Source: Parapontixanthobacter sp963736595 | Lineage (GTDB): Bacteria > Pseudomonadota > Alphaproteobacteria > Sphingomonadales > Sphingomonadaceae | Assembly: GCA_963736595.1 (NCBI GenBank) | Contig: CAVTPG010000009.1 | Coordinates: 62,001 to 126,000, forward strand | DNA length: 64,000 nucleotides | Reading direction: 5' to 3' | Translations under genes and position numbers: made by a program | Notes under the pieces: model-generated | What the model was told of the DNA's origin: nothing | Seen by the model: only the letters and a program-made list of their open reading frames with translations | The model's database searches: none | Part shown: positions 42,446 through 51,939 of the stretch, piece after piece | Position numbering within the stretch: position 1 is the stretch's first letter | How the letters are laid out: each line of letters opens with the position of its first letter

Positions 42446-43327
42446 TTGGCCGTTTCTGGCGGTCCGGATTCGCTGGCGCTGCTGTTGCTGGCTCACGCGG
42501 CAATGCCGACCCGGATTGCGGTAGCTAGCGTCGATCACGGATTGCGGGACGCGAGTGGGCAAGAGGCGCGTTTCGTTGCCGATTTGTGCGATAAATTGTC
42601 GGTCCCGCATAAGGTTTTGGCGGTTCGCGTAAGCAAGGGTAATTTGCAGGCGCAGGCGCGTGAAGCGCGTTATGCCGCGCTGCTGAAATGGACTAAACGC
42701 AACGATGTAAGCGCGCTGGCGACCGCGCATCATGCCGACGATCAGGCCGAAACGCTGCTTATGCGGCTCAATCGTGGCAGCGGGTTGGCGGGCCTTGCCG
42801 GCGTGCGCGCGCAAAGTTTCGTGCCCCATAGCGATGTGCCGCTCCTCCGTCCGTTGTTAGGTTGGCGCAAAAATGACTTGGAAGCGGTGGTGGCCGGTGC
42901 CGGGATCGTCCCCATCCGCGATCCGTCAAATGATGACACGAATTTCGACCGAGTGCGTATGCGGCAAAACCTTGCCCGCAGCGACTGGATCGACCCGGTT
43001 GGATTAGCGCAATCTGCTGCGCATCTCGCACAGGCGCAGGCGCTGATCGAGCATTACACAGACGAAGAATTTGACGGCAATGTAACGCGCGAAGGCGGTG
43101 CGGTGCATTACACCCCAACCGCGCCGCAGCTTGTCACTGTCGAAACGATCTTACGTATCTTTGCCGTATTGAAGGCAGAGATTTCGCGTAGCGAAGCTGC
43201 GCGTTTAATTGCGCGACTAGAAACAGGCCGAAATGCCTCGCTCGCCGGTATTCTGGCGCGACCCGAACAATCGGGTAGCAAGGCACAATGGAGCTTTGCC
43301 CCCGAACCATCGCGCCGCACGGGCTAG
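42446..43327 (+). CDS. tilS: tRNA(Ile)-lysidine synthase TilS
   Basis: ATP-dependent enzyme that converts C34 of tRNA-Ile(CAU) to lysidine so it reads AUA. The PP-loop AVSGGPDSLALL is at the very start, followed by VDHGLR, REARYAAL and ATAHHADDQAETLLMRL. As read from TTG 42446, only three residues precede the PP-loop, which is short for TilS. In-frame homology-like sequence continues upstream (LVQRFTDDLRAIWPQHD) but has no ATG/GTG/TTG; an ATT at 42350, overlapping the upstream gene's TGA, is a possible start. The C-terminal domains of longer TilS proteins are absent. Confidence 0.88.
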   Translation: MAVSGGPDSLALLLLAHAAMPTRIAVASVDHGLRDASGQEARFVADLCDKLSVPHKVLAVRVSKGNLQAQAREARYAALLKWTKRNDVSALATAHHADDQAETLLMRLNRGSGLAGLAGVRAQSFVPHSDVPLLRPLLGWRKNDLEAVVAGAGIVPIRDPSNDDTNFDRVRMRQNLARSDWIDPVGLAQSAAHLAQAQALIEHYTDEEFDGNVTREGGAVHYTPTAPQLVTVETILRIFAVLKAEISRSEAARLIARLETGRNASLAGILARPEQSGSKAQWSFAPEPSRRTG

Positions 43328-43334
43328 GGCCATG

Positions 43335-46110
43335 TTATCCGTGTGCGCCGAACTCGTTGGCGATGGCCGCACTGATCCGAAGCACCAGCGCATAGGCTTG
43401 CTCGATCGGGTCGATATATTGCTCGCGGATTGCAGCGTAGCTATCGCCGAGGCTATCGGGATACTGGCTTTCCTGATCGAGATCGAAATCGCTCATTTGC
43501 GGGAAATGCGTCGGGAATGCGCGGCGTAATTGTGCCAATGCGTCGTCGATCCGCAGGGTAAAGACCATTTCCATCACATCGTCGCGGCTGATGTCATTGG
43601 CGCGGCTAAACCGCGGGATCGAGGCGATCTTGATGAACATATGCTGCATCAGCGCAAGCCGCAGCGATTGCAGCACTCCGATCCGGCGGCGCACCGCTTC
43701 GCGATCATCCAGCGGAGCTTCGTCGGGGATCAGCGCCAGCAGACGGTGCAATTTCAATGCATCGACCCGCAATTGCGAGGCCATTCGGCGAAATGTGCCC
43801 GTTCGATCATCGGAAATGAGATATTCGGCCAGCGTTTCGCATGGCTCGGACAAATGCTCTTCGGTCCCGCGATAGGGGCGGCTGGCCCAGAATGCGGAAT
43901 TGAACAATTCGCCGAATGCGGCGACGGTTTTGATGCTGGCCAGCGCGTTGGAGGCCCGGACGAGCCGAATGATTTGCCGACCGCGCGCGCTATCATTCAA
44001 CAAGCTGGCAATATCTTCGTAATTGTCGTCGGCGGCGCTGCCCACGCCAGCGATGACATTCACCGGATAGCCGAGCTGTTGCAGGATGGCATTATGCGGA
44101 ATGGCGCGGATTTGCCGCAAATTCATTTCGCGCTCGGCGTTAAGATCGGATTGGCGGCGCGAAACCCGACTGCCCGTTGGGTTAAGCAATCCCAGACCGA
44201 AAGCGGTTACAGCGCGCGAATAAATCCGGCTTTTCAGGTAATTGCGCTGATGCCGGCGGATGGCGCGATAGAAATCGAGGCTAAGATCGGTCCGCTCATA
44301 CAGCGGATCGGGTTGCTTTGTGTAATGCTGCGCCGGTTGCAGATGCGCGATCTGCGACAAGGTCGCTAACGCCAGTTCCGGCGTCTGGAAGAACATATAA
44401 CCGTCGCCGCCCTGAAAGCTGACTTCGGGTTCCAGCGCGATGTCGCCTTCCGCAAATCGGGCGCGCGCCCACGGCGATAAGGGCCATTCCAGCCGGTCGG
44501 TAAAGCCCGATGGATGCGCCCCGCGGCCCATGCTTTCGCCATGCGTGTTGAAGATCAGCGCGGCAACGTCCGTTAGCCCATTGGCGCGCATCGCTTCGGC
44601 CAGACGGCCCTGCAGACGCTCGATGGAGAGGCTGGCCGGGATTTGCCCGACAAAGCGCCCGGCATCGGAAAATCCGGTCTGGATCGCGACCCGTCCGCGC
44701 TTGCGCGCGTAATCCTGATATGTCGGCTCGGACAGCAGCGCATCGAGGAAGCGGCCGCCATGTTCCAGCGCGCTTTCGGTTTCGAACAGGGGCGAGACAT
44801 CGACCTTGTCGGCGATCCCGAACAACTTGCCGAAATAGAGCGCGGCCAGCACTGTCGCCGGTTGCTCGCATTCCGCAATCAGCATCCGGATTGGCGTGTC
44901 CGCATCGATGTGGTGCAGTATTTGCGCCATCGCGAGGAATTGCCGGATCGCGGTGCTGCTCTCGATTGCCAAAGCGCCGAAATTTGTCTCTAGCGGCTGC
45001 ACCGTTTCCAGCATTTGCCGCAAAGTCGAAATCGCCCCGCGACTGGCCAGATCGAGCCGTCCGGTATCGGGCAATCGCCGCCGAATGGCATTGTGCAATT
45101 GGCTGGCATTAACGCGAAAATGCACATGGCCCATGCCCAGCCCATCGGCGCGCATGGCAGATGACACCACGCGCAAGGCAATCGCCCGCTCCGCTTGCGC
45201 ATCCGCCGCTTCCTCATCCAGCGCGGCGATAAGCGGCGTCAGCGACAACAGCTTGTGCGGATCGTCGGCGGTCAGGCGATTGGCAGCTTTGGACAATGCC
45301 TCGGCTTCCGACAGATCTTGCGCAAAATCATCGGCGCGGTCCTGCGCGTAATCGGCGGCAGGGCGAAGCGTGTCCAGCAGCGGGTGGGAGCGGTCGATAG
45401 CTTCCAGCGCAGCCACATAACGCTGCAAACGTTGCGCTTTTTCTTTCAGGCGGAAACCGATGGAATCGAACCAGCGAATATCGGTCCGCCCGTCCATGTC
45501 ATACCCGACCCAGCTGGCAAACCGGAACGGCAGCGGTTTGAAGTCCTGCCACTGATCGGGCCAGGCCGCGCGTGTCTGCTCCAGCAAAGATGCCGTGATC
45601 GTATCCCGCGCATCCTGAGCATTGGCGATAGCCTGCATCGCCTGCCCATGCTCGTAAGTCAGCGTCACATCATTGCGTTCCGCTGGCCGGGCGCAATCGG
45701 CCATGTCGATCGTGCCGGTGCGGCTGGCCGCTGCCGTCAAGGTATCGCTTTGCTCGCGCGCCAGCAGAAACGTTGGATGCGCGGTAAAAACGGCGTGCAA
45801 TTGCGGGCTGCTCCATTGATGACACGCTGTATCGAAACCGGCGTCTGGGATCGATCAAATCGCCTAATGCCACCTCGTTCGGACGCGTTAGTTTGCGCAA
45901 GCGTTCTGCCCGACTGCGCAATCCCTCGCATTCCAGGTCGGCCAGCATTTCCTCGATACCGGTCAAATCCATATCGCCGTTTTCAAGACCGCGCGACAGA
46001 TCGAGCGAGAGTTGAAAAACCGGATTGAACAGCGGCGTTTCGCGCGTCTGCTCGTGCAGGGTTTTCAGGCGCTCAACGCAATCGGCAACGGTCGTAAGCG
46101 GTGCGGTCAT
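43335..46110 (-). pseudogene. Divergent phosphoenolpyruvate-carboxylase-like protein, one frameshift
   Basis: A ~924-aa PEPC homologue after correcting one extra base near 45846. N-terminal part (from ATG 46110) reads VADCVERLKTLHEQ ... VALGDLIDP; the main frame resumes as WSSPQLHAVFTAHPTF. The catalytic His of the TAHPT motif is kept. GSRVSRRQ and LRQIRAIP match GSRPAKRR and LRAIPWIF of true PEPC. Other motifs are changed: FHGRGG..GRGG reads FNTHGESMGRGAHP, GGDRDGNP reads GYDMDGRTD, and the terminal MRNTG is missing. The ATG overlaps the eda stop (ATGA), making it the fifth gene of the Entner-Doudoroff operon. It may be a pseudoenzyme or have a new activity; ordinary PEPC function is doubtful. 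Confidence 0.78.
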
Positions 46111-46718
46111 GCGCGTAACGCGCAGGCATCGCGAGCGATCTGTGTGATTGCGGCTTCGTCGGGTGCGCCTTTCGGGGCGACCCAGCTTCCCCCAACGCAC
46201 AACACCGGATCGAAAGCCAACCACTCGGCAGCGTTGGCAGCGCTGATCCCGCCAGTGGGGCAGAAGCGGCACTGTCCAAAAGGTGCGGCAAGGGCCTTTA
46301 ACGCAGGCAAGCCACCTGCCGCCATCGCCGGAAAGAATTTGAAGTGCGTCAAGCCCAGGTCCAGCCCGCGCATAATATCGCCCGCATTGGCCGTGCCGGG
46401 CAAAAACGGAACATCAGCAGCAATCGCGGCTTTGCCTAGCGGTTCGGTAAGGCCCGGCGACACGATAAATTCGCTGCCCGCCGCCAGTGCCTGATCCAGC
46501 TCGCGCTCGTTCGTGACTGTTCCCGCGCCCACAATCGCACCCGGAACCTGCCGCATTTCCTGAATGGCCTCAAGCGCGGCAGGGGTGCGCAAAGTCACTT
46601 CCAGCGCAGTCAATCCGCCAGCGACCAATGCGCGGGCCAGCGGCTGTGCGTGGGCCACGTCCTCGATCACGATGACCGGAACCACCGGAGCCGCGCGCAT
46701 GATGTCGTCGATGGTCAT
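46107..46718 (-). CDS. eda: KDPG aldolase Eda (2-keto-3-deoxy-6-phosphogluconate aldolase)
   Basis: A 203-aa class I aldolase that splits KDPG into pyruvate and glyceraldehyde 3-phosphate, the last step of the Entner-Doudoroff route. The glutamate that assists catalysis is in LEVTLRTPAALEAI, and the Schiff-base lysine in LTHFKFFPAMAAGG. VGAGTVTNERELDQALAAG is also typical. It follows glk after 9 bases and overlaps the PEPC-like gene by 4 bases. Confidence 0.94.
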   Translation of the reverse strand: MTIDDIMRAAPVVPVIVIEDVAHAQPLARALVAGGLTALEVTLRTPAALEAIQEMRQVPGAIVGAGTVTNERELDQALAAGSEFIVSPGLTEPLGKAAIAADVPFLPGTANAGDIMRGLDLGLTHFKFFPAMAAGGLPALKALAAPFGQCRFCPTGGISAANAAEWLAFDPVLCVGGSWVAPKGAPDEAAITQIARDACALRA

Positions 46719-46727
46719 ATGAGGTCG

Positions 46728-47711
46728 TTACTTTCTGAATTCGCGCTGAAACGCTGCTGCGGCACCAAACAGGCCGGGCTGTGGGTGCGTGATGAGTTTG
46801 ACCGGAATGGTCGTCATAAGCTGCTGATAGCGGCCCTTGTGCCGGAAGCGTTCGGCAAAACCCGATGACAGGAGCAAATCGCGGATACGGTAGCCCAGAC
46901 CGCCCGCAATGACCACGCCGCCAAACCCGCCATGCACCAGCGCGATATCGCCTGCTGCGCTGCCCAAGGATAGGCAGAACCGGTCCACCGCGGCCTCGGC
47001 CAGACTGTCCTTGCCTTCGATCCCGGCAGTCCAGATTTCGATATCGGTCCGTTCTGTTATCGCGCGATGCTCCATCGCGGCTAGCGTTTCGTAAATATCG
47101 ACAATGCCCGGACCCGAAACGACTCGTTCCAGCGACACGCGGTTGTGCCGCTTGCGCAATCGGGCAAGAATGGCATCCTCGATCGTATCGACGGGCGCGA
47201 AATCGACGTGGCCGCCCTCGGTTGCCTGCACGCGGTAGTCGCCGCCTTCCTCGCGTGAGAGATGCGCCACGCCAAGCCCTGTTCCCGGACCCAGAATGCT
47301 GATCGTGCCGGTTGGCGCGAGCGGCTGATCCGGCCCGGTCAAATGGACGAAATGCTCCTCCGGCAGACACGCAACCGCATGGCCGACCGCTTCGAAATCA
47401 TTGACGATGGAAAAGCGCGACACGCCCAACTTTTCTTTCACTTTGGCCGGGCGGATGATCCACGGATTGTTTGTAAAGCGGATGACTTCGCCGGCAATCG
47501 GCGCGGCAATGGCCAGCGATACGGCGTCGGGCAACGTGCCGCCATGCACTTCGCGGTAATGCTCCCATGCGGTCTGGAAGCTGGCGTGATCTTTGGTGTG
47601 GAGCGTTTCCGGCTCGCCCAGCTCGATCGCTCCGTCACTGTCGATCGTGGCCAAGGCAAAGCGGGCATGGGTTCCGCCGATATCGACGCTGATAAGGTCC
47701 GTTTTGGTCAT
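46728..47711 (-). CDS. glk: Glucokinase Glk
   Basis: A 327-aa ROK-independent (Glk-type) glucokinase. The N-terminal ATP-binding motif is VDIGGTHARFALA; the glucose-binding region is FSIVNDFEAVGHAV, then the second ATP loop SILGPGTGLGVAHL and the EGGHVDFAP segment follow. It phosphorylates intracellular glucose to feed Zwf. The gene starts at the base directly after the edd stop, so it is expressed with edd. Confidence 0.93.
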   Translation of the reverse strand: MTKTDLISVDIGGTHARFALATIDSDGAIELGEPETLHTKDHASFQTAWEHYREVHGGTLPDAVSLAIAAPIAGEVIRFTNNPWIIRPAKVKEKLGVSRFSIVNDFEAVGHAVACLPEEHFVHLTGPDQPLAPTGTISILGPGTGLGVAHLSREEGGDYRVQATEGGHVDFAPVDTIEDAILARLRKRHNRVSLERVVSGPGIVDIYETLAAMEHRAITERTDIEIWTAGIEGKDSLAEAAVDRFCLSLGSAAGDIALVHGGFGGVVIAGGLGYRIRDLLLSSGFAERFRHKGRYQQLMTTIPVKLITHPQPGLFGAAAAFQREFRK

Positions 47712-49523
47712 TTATAATCCTGCGCTGGCGAGCATGGCAGAGCCGCCCTGTTCGGCTCCGTCGGCTTGGGCGCGGAACATGGCGAACAATTCGCGGCCAA
47801 GGCCCATCTCGGTTTGTGGATCGTGGGTTGCCTCGCGCGAAGCAAGGTCGGCGGTGGTGGTCAAGGCGCCTGTCTCCGCGCACAATTTGATGACGTCGCC
47901 ATCGCGCAATTGCGACAATGGCCCGCCGCCCAGCGCTTCTGGCGTGACATGGATCGCAGCCGGCACTTTGCCGCTTGCGCCCGACATTCGCCCATCGGTG
48001 ACCAGCGCGACGCGATAGCCTTGCTCCTGCAAGACGGCGAGGGGCGGGGTCAGTGCGTGCAGTTCGGGCATTCCGTTGGAGCGCGGACCTTGAAAACGCA
48101 CTACGACAATGACATCGCGATTGAGTTCGCCCTGATTGAACGCTTCTGCCACGGCGGCTTGCGTTTCGAACACGCGGCAAGGGGCTTCGATCGTCCAGCG
48201 TTCGCGTTCGACGGCGCTGGTCTTGAAGCATCCGCGACCAAGATTGCCTTCGACAAGCCGCATTCCGCCATCGGCCTGAAATGGCTCTGTTACGGTGCTG
48301 AGCATGGTGGGATCGCCGCTCTCGCCGATATCGCGCCAGGTTACGGCATCGCCGTCCATGACCGGCTCGCGCGCATAATCGCCAAGGTCTTTGCCCCACA
48401 CGGTCATTAGGTCGCGATGGGCGAGGCCAGCATCCAGCAATTCTCCGATGACGTAGCCCATGCCGCCTGCCGCGTGAAAATGGTTCACATCGCCCGATCC
48501 GTTGGGATAGACGCGGGCGAGGAGGGGCACGACGTGAGATAATTCGGCCAGATCATTCCAGTCGAAACGGATGCCAGCGGCCCGCGCCATCGCCGGAATA
48601 TGGATCGCGTGATTGGTGGATCCGCCAGTTGCCAGCAAGCCGATGGCGGCATTGATGATCGCCTTTTCGTCCACGCACGCAGCCAATGGACGATAATCAT
48701 TGCCGTCCTTGGTAATTTCGGTCAGGCGATGCGTTGCTGCGCGCGTCAATTGCTGACGCAGCCCCGTTCCCGGCGTGACGAACGCAGCACCGGGAATGTG
48801 CAGCCCCATCATCTCCATCATCATCTGGTTGGAATTGGCCGTGCCGTAAAATGTGCAGGTGCCGGGCGAGTGATAGCTGCCCATCTCGCTTTTCAGCAGT
48901 TCCTCGCGAGTGGCCTTGCCCTCGGCATAAAGCTGACGGGTTTTCTGCTTCTCCTTGTTCGAAATACCCGACGGCATCGGTCCGCTGGGAATGAATACGG
49001 CGGGCAAATGGCCAAAGCGCAGCGCGCCGATCATCAGACCCGGCACGATCTTGTCGCAAATGCCCAACAGCGCCACGCTGTCATACATCGCATGGCTGAG
49101 CGCGAGCGTGGTGGACAGGGCAATGGCATCGCGGCTGAACAGCGATAGTTCCATGCCGTCCTGCCCCTGCGTCACGCCATCGCACATGGCAGGCGTGCCA
49201 CCGGACACTTGCGCGGTCGCGCCTTTTTCGCGCGCAAACAGCTTCATCTGCTCAGGATAGCGGGCATAGGGCTGATGCGCCGACAGCATATCATTGTACG
49301 AAGTGACGATGCCGATATTCGGCCCGCGCGCCGCCATGATCGCGTCCTGATCCTCCTCCGCGCCTGCAAAAGCATGGGCCAAGTTTGAGCACGACATCGA
49401 ATGGCGGTTGGGATCGCGCTTTGCTGCTTCATCGATCATAGCGAGATAGCGTGTGCGGCCATCGCGCGAATTGGCGATGACGCGCTGCGTGACCGCTTCG
49501 ATGGTCGGATGCAATTTATTCAT
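47712..49523 (-). CDS. edd: 6-Phosphogluconate dehydratase Edd
   Basis: A 603-aa [Fe-S] dehydratase of the IlvD/Edd family, making KDPG from 6-phosphogluconate. Cluster-associated cysteines are present in SMSCSNLAHAF, LLGICDKIVPG and SPGTCTFYGTAN. Other family segments are NIGIVTSYNDMLSAHQP, VLQEQGYRVALVTDGRMSGASGKVPAAIHV near the end. It overlaps zwf by 8 bases and is followed immediately by glk. Unlike many proteobacterial operons there is no pgl between zwf and edd. Confidence 0.95.
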   Translation of the reverse strand: MNKLHPTIEAVTQRVIANSRDGRTRYLAMIDEAAKRDPNRHSMSCSNLAHAFAGAEEDQDAIMAARGPNIGIVTSYNDMLSAHQPYARYPEQMKLFAREKGATAQVSGGTPAMCDGVTQGQDGMELSLFSRDAIALSTTLALSHAMYDSVALLGICDKIVPGLMIGALRFGHLPAVFIPSGPMPSGISNKEKQKTRQLYAEGKATREELLKSEMGSYHSPGTCTFYGTANSNQMMMEMMGLHIPGAAFVTPGTGLRQQLTRAATHRLTEITKDGNDYRPLAACVDEKAIINAAIGLLATGGSTNHAIHIPAMARAAGIRFDWNDLAELSHVVPLLARVYPNGSGDVNHFHAAGGMGYVIGELLDAGLAHRDLMTVWGKDLGDYAREPVMDGDAVTWRDIGESGDPTMLSTVTEPFQADGGMRLVEGNLGRGCFKTSAVERERWTIEAPCRVFETQAAVAEAFNQGELNRDVIVVVRFQGPRSNGMPELHALTPPLAVLQEQGYRVALVTDGRMSGASGKVPAAIHVTPEALGGGPLSQLRDGDVIKLCAETGALTTTADLASREATHDPQTEMGLGRELFAMFRAQADGAEQGGSAMLASAGL

Positions 49524-50955
49524 GCCAGCTTACCCCGTCACGTTCGGCCAGAGCAATCGCGGAACTCGGCCCCCAGCTCCCCGCGCTGTAATTTTGCGGC
49601 TTCATCTCGGTTGATTGCCACGTCGCGCGAATTGCATCGATCCACTCCCATTGCGCTTCCACCTCGTCGCGGCGCACGAACAGCGTCTGATCGCCCTCGA
49701 TCAAGTCCAATAACAGCCGTTCGTAAGCGATCCGGCGGTGCTGTCCGGTAAACGCACCGGGCATCGCAATGTCCAGCGGCACGCTGCGCAGACGCAAGCC
49801 TTCGCGGTCCAGCCCCGGCATTTTCGCCATCATCGAAAGCTGGATGTTTTCTTTGGGCTGAATCCCGATCACAAGGCGATTGGGCTTGGTCGTCGCCCCA
49901 CGCTCTTCGAAAATGGAATGCGGAATACAGCGGAATTGCACCACGATTTCGGTGACGCGCTCGGGCAAGCGCTTGCCGGTTCGCAAGTAGAACGGCACGC
50001 CCTTCCAGCGCCAATTATCGACATGGGCCTTGATCGCGACGAAGGTTTCGGTGTCGCTCTCTTGCTCCAGCTCGTCATTATAGCCGCGCACCGCTTCGCC
50101 GGAGATAGCGCCGGAGCGATATTGCCCGGTCACCGTCTGCTGGCTTTCGACATGGCGCAAAGCGCGCAGCACTTTTACCTTTTCATCGCGCACCGCCGTT
50201 GCATCGAAGCTGGTCGGGGGCTCCATCGCCACCAGCGCCAGCAATTGCAGCATATGGTTCTGCACCATATCGCGCAGCGCTCCGGAATCATCGTAATAGG
50301 CAACCCGCGATTCTAGGCCGACTGTCTCTGCCACGGTGATCTGCACATGGTCGATATATTGCGCATTCCAGACCGGCTCAAACAGCAAATTGGCAAAGCG
50401 CAGGGCGAGCAAATTCTGCACCGTTTCCTTGCCCAGATAATGATCGATCCGGTATATCCGGCTTTCATCGAATGCGGAGGCAACCGCATCGTTGATTTCC
50501 TGCGAGGAGGTAAGATCCGTCCCGAGCGGCTTTTCCAGCCCGATCCGCACATCGCCGCTCGTCAGTCCGGCTTTCTGCAATCCGGCGATAGTCGGCTCGA
50601 ACAGGCTGGGCGCGGTGGACAGGAAAATGGCCAGACCGTTGTGATCGTTGCCGACTTTCTGCGCCAGCTCGTCATATCCATCCTGCGTCGTCGCATCGAG
50701 TGATTGATACGTCAGGCGGTTAAGAAAACTCGCCATCCCCCCGCGCCGGTCCGCAGGCAGGTATTTTTCCAGCGCTTCACGCGCCATCTGGCGAAATCCG
50801 GCATTGTCGAGATCGGATCGCGCCGTGCCGATAATCCGCAGCTCATCGCACAGCAGATTGTCGGCATCCAGCGCGCATAAGGATGGCAGCAACATCCGCT
50901 TGGATAGATCGCCCGTGGCGCCAAAGAGCAACAGTGTCCTGGCAGTAAAGCCCAT
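49516..50955 (-). CDS. zwf: Glucose-6-phosphate 1-dehydrogenase Zwf
   Basis: A 479-aa enzyme that oxidises glucose 6-phosphate to 6-phosphogluconolactone. The nucleotide-binding GATGDLSKRMLLPSL is at the N-terminus and the substrate-binding/catalytic signature RIDHYLGKETVQNLLALRFAN near residue 170. VPFYLRTGKRLPERVTEIVVQF is also typical. It is the first gene of the zwf-edd-glk-eda-PEPC-like operon. A 7-7-7 inverted repeat lies ~78 bases upstream of the start and could be regulatory. Confidence 0.95.
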   Translation of the reverse strand: MGFTARTLLLFGATGDLSKRMLLPSLCALDADNLLCDELRIIGTARSDLDNAGFRQMAREALEKYLPADRRGGMASFLNRLTYQSLDATTQDGYDELAQKVGNDHNGLAIFLSTAPSLFEPTIAGLQKAGLTSGDVRIGLEKPLGTDLTSSQEINDAVASAFDESRIYRIDHYLGKETVQNLLALRFANLLFEPVWNAQYIDHVQITVAETVGLESRVAYYDDSGALRDMVQNHMLQLLALVAMEPPTSFDATAVRDEKVKVLRALRHVESQQTVTGQYRSGAISGEAVRGYNDELEQESDTETFVAIKAHVDNWRWKGVPFYLRTGKRLPERVTEIVVQFRCIPHSIFEERGATTKPNRLVIGIQPKENIQLSMMAKMPGLDREGLRLRSVPLDIAMPGAFTGQHRRIAYERLLLDLIEGDQTLFVRRDEVEAQWEWIDAIRATWQSTEMKPQNYSAGSWGPSSAIALAERDGVSWHE

Positions 50956-51032
50956 CGTGTAAAATCGCCCGTCCGGTCCGCGCTATGCGACGCTGTCTAA
51001 CAAACTTGATGTTTAGAGGGATAGCAGCGAGC

Positions 51033-51053
51033 CGGGTCAAGCGCCATGACCCG
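51033..51053. promoter_or_regulatory. 7-7-7 inverted repeat upstream of zwf
   Basis: CGGGTCA (51033-51039) and TGACCCG (51047-51053), separated by seven bases, lie between the zwf start (50955) and the 3' end of the transglutaminase-like gene (51095). There is no T-run on either side, so a rho-independent terminator is unlikely. Operator for the Entner-Doudoroff operon is the best guess; it does not resemble the HexR consensus. Confidence 0.4.
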
Positions 51054-51094
51054 CAATCGTATTCATAAATTTCGCGAGCGCATAAAGCGGGCGT

Positions 51095-51892
51095 TTAGTC
51101 GGTGCTGACCGCCACGTGCTTGTCGAGGAATTGCGTCGGGCCGAAGCTGGTCATGAAGCTGACATCGGCGGCATCGCGGCCTACGCCGATTTTTACGATG
51201 TCCTCTGCGCTCGCCATGCCGGTTGCATCCACGAGATACCATGCGCCGCCACCGGGTGTGGTCGGATCGGACAGGAACACTTCGGCCACCGCGTGGAAAT
51301 CCTGCGGCGTGACACCGGGCGCAAAACAACTGACGAAGCGCGCCGGAATTGCGGATGCGCGGGCCAGCATCACCATGACGTGCGTGTAATCGCGGCAAAT
51401 ACCGCGCCGTTCGAGAAAACTATCGACGCCAGTCGTGTTCGCGTCGCTGATACCGGGCGTATAGACAAAGGTCTCGCGCACCCATTTCTCCATCGCGACG
51501 ATTTTCGCGCCGCCGGTCAGATTGCCGAATTCATCGCCCACAAAGCCGAGCATCTTGTTGCCGTGACAATAGCGGGAATCGAACAGATATTTGACCGTGT
51601 CGCCCGGTAAATCATGCGTTTCAAGCTGCTCCAGATCATCAAGCGGGGTCAGAATGCGATTGAGATCGACCGCGACGCTGTAACTGACTTCGAAATGGCC
51701 TTGCGAACGGATCCAGATGCGCTCTCCGATATCGTCCTGTGCATTGACGCGCGCAATATGCTGCGCATTGCCAAGCGTCGTTTTGACGTCGTGCAGGTTT
51801 TGCTCAGGGATAGCCGCCGCTTCAAATTGCAGCAGGACATCGGCAGCATTGCTGGATTCGAAAGAAAACGACAGATCAATTTTGGTGGTCAT
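51095..51892 (-). CDS. Transglutaminase-like cysteine protease family protein
   Basis: A 265-aa protein with a beta-rich N-terminal domain and a transglutaminase-like catalytic domain. The Cys-His-Asp triad is visible: RRGICRDYTHVM, DFHAVAEVFL and LVDATGMAS. No signal peptide is evident, so it is probably cytoplasmic. Such proteins often accompany circularly permuted ATP-grasp/alpha-E genes, but none are here. It lies between zwf and rimO on the same strand, with 139 and 47 bases of spacer. Substrate unknown. Confidence 0.88.
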   Translation of the reverse strand: MTTKIDLSFSFESSNAADVLLQFEAAAIPEQNLHDVKTTLGNAQHIARVNAQDDIGERIWIRSQGHFEVSYSVAVDLNRILTPLDDLEQLETHDLPGDTVKYLFDSRYCHGNKMLGFVGDEFGNLTGGAKIVAMEKWVRETFVYTPGISDANTTGVDSFLERRGICRDYTHVMVMLARASAIPARFVSCFAPGVTPQDFHAVAEVFLSDPTTPGGGAWYLVDATGMASAEDIVKIGVGRDAADVSFMTSFGPTQFLDKHVAVSTD

Positions 51893-51939
51893 GTCCTGCC
51901 AACGGCGCGTGGCCGCTTATGTTTCGCAAAGCCGCGTGT

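Noticed and set aside
51033..51053. Inverted repeat as a terminator of the transglutaminase-like gene
   Set aside because: No T-run follows the stem on either strand.
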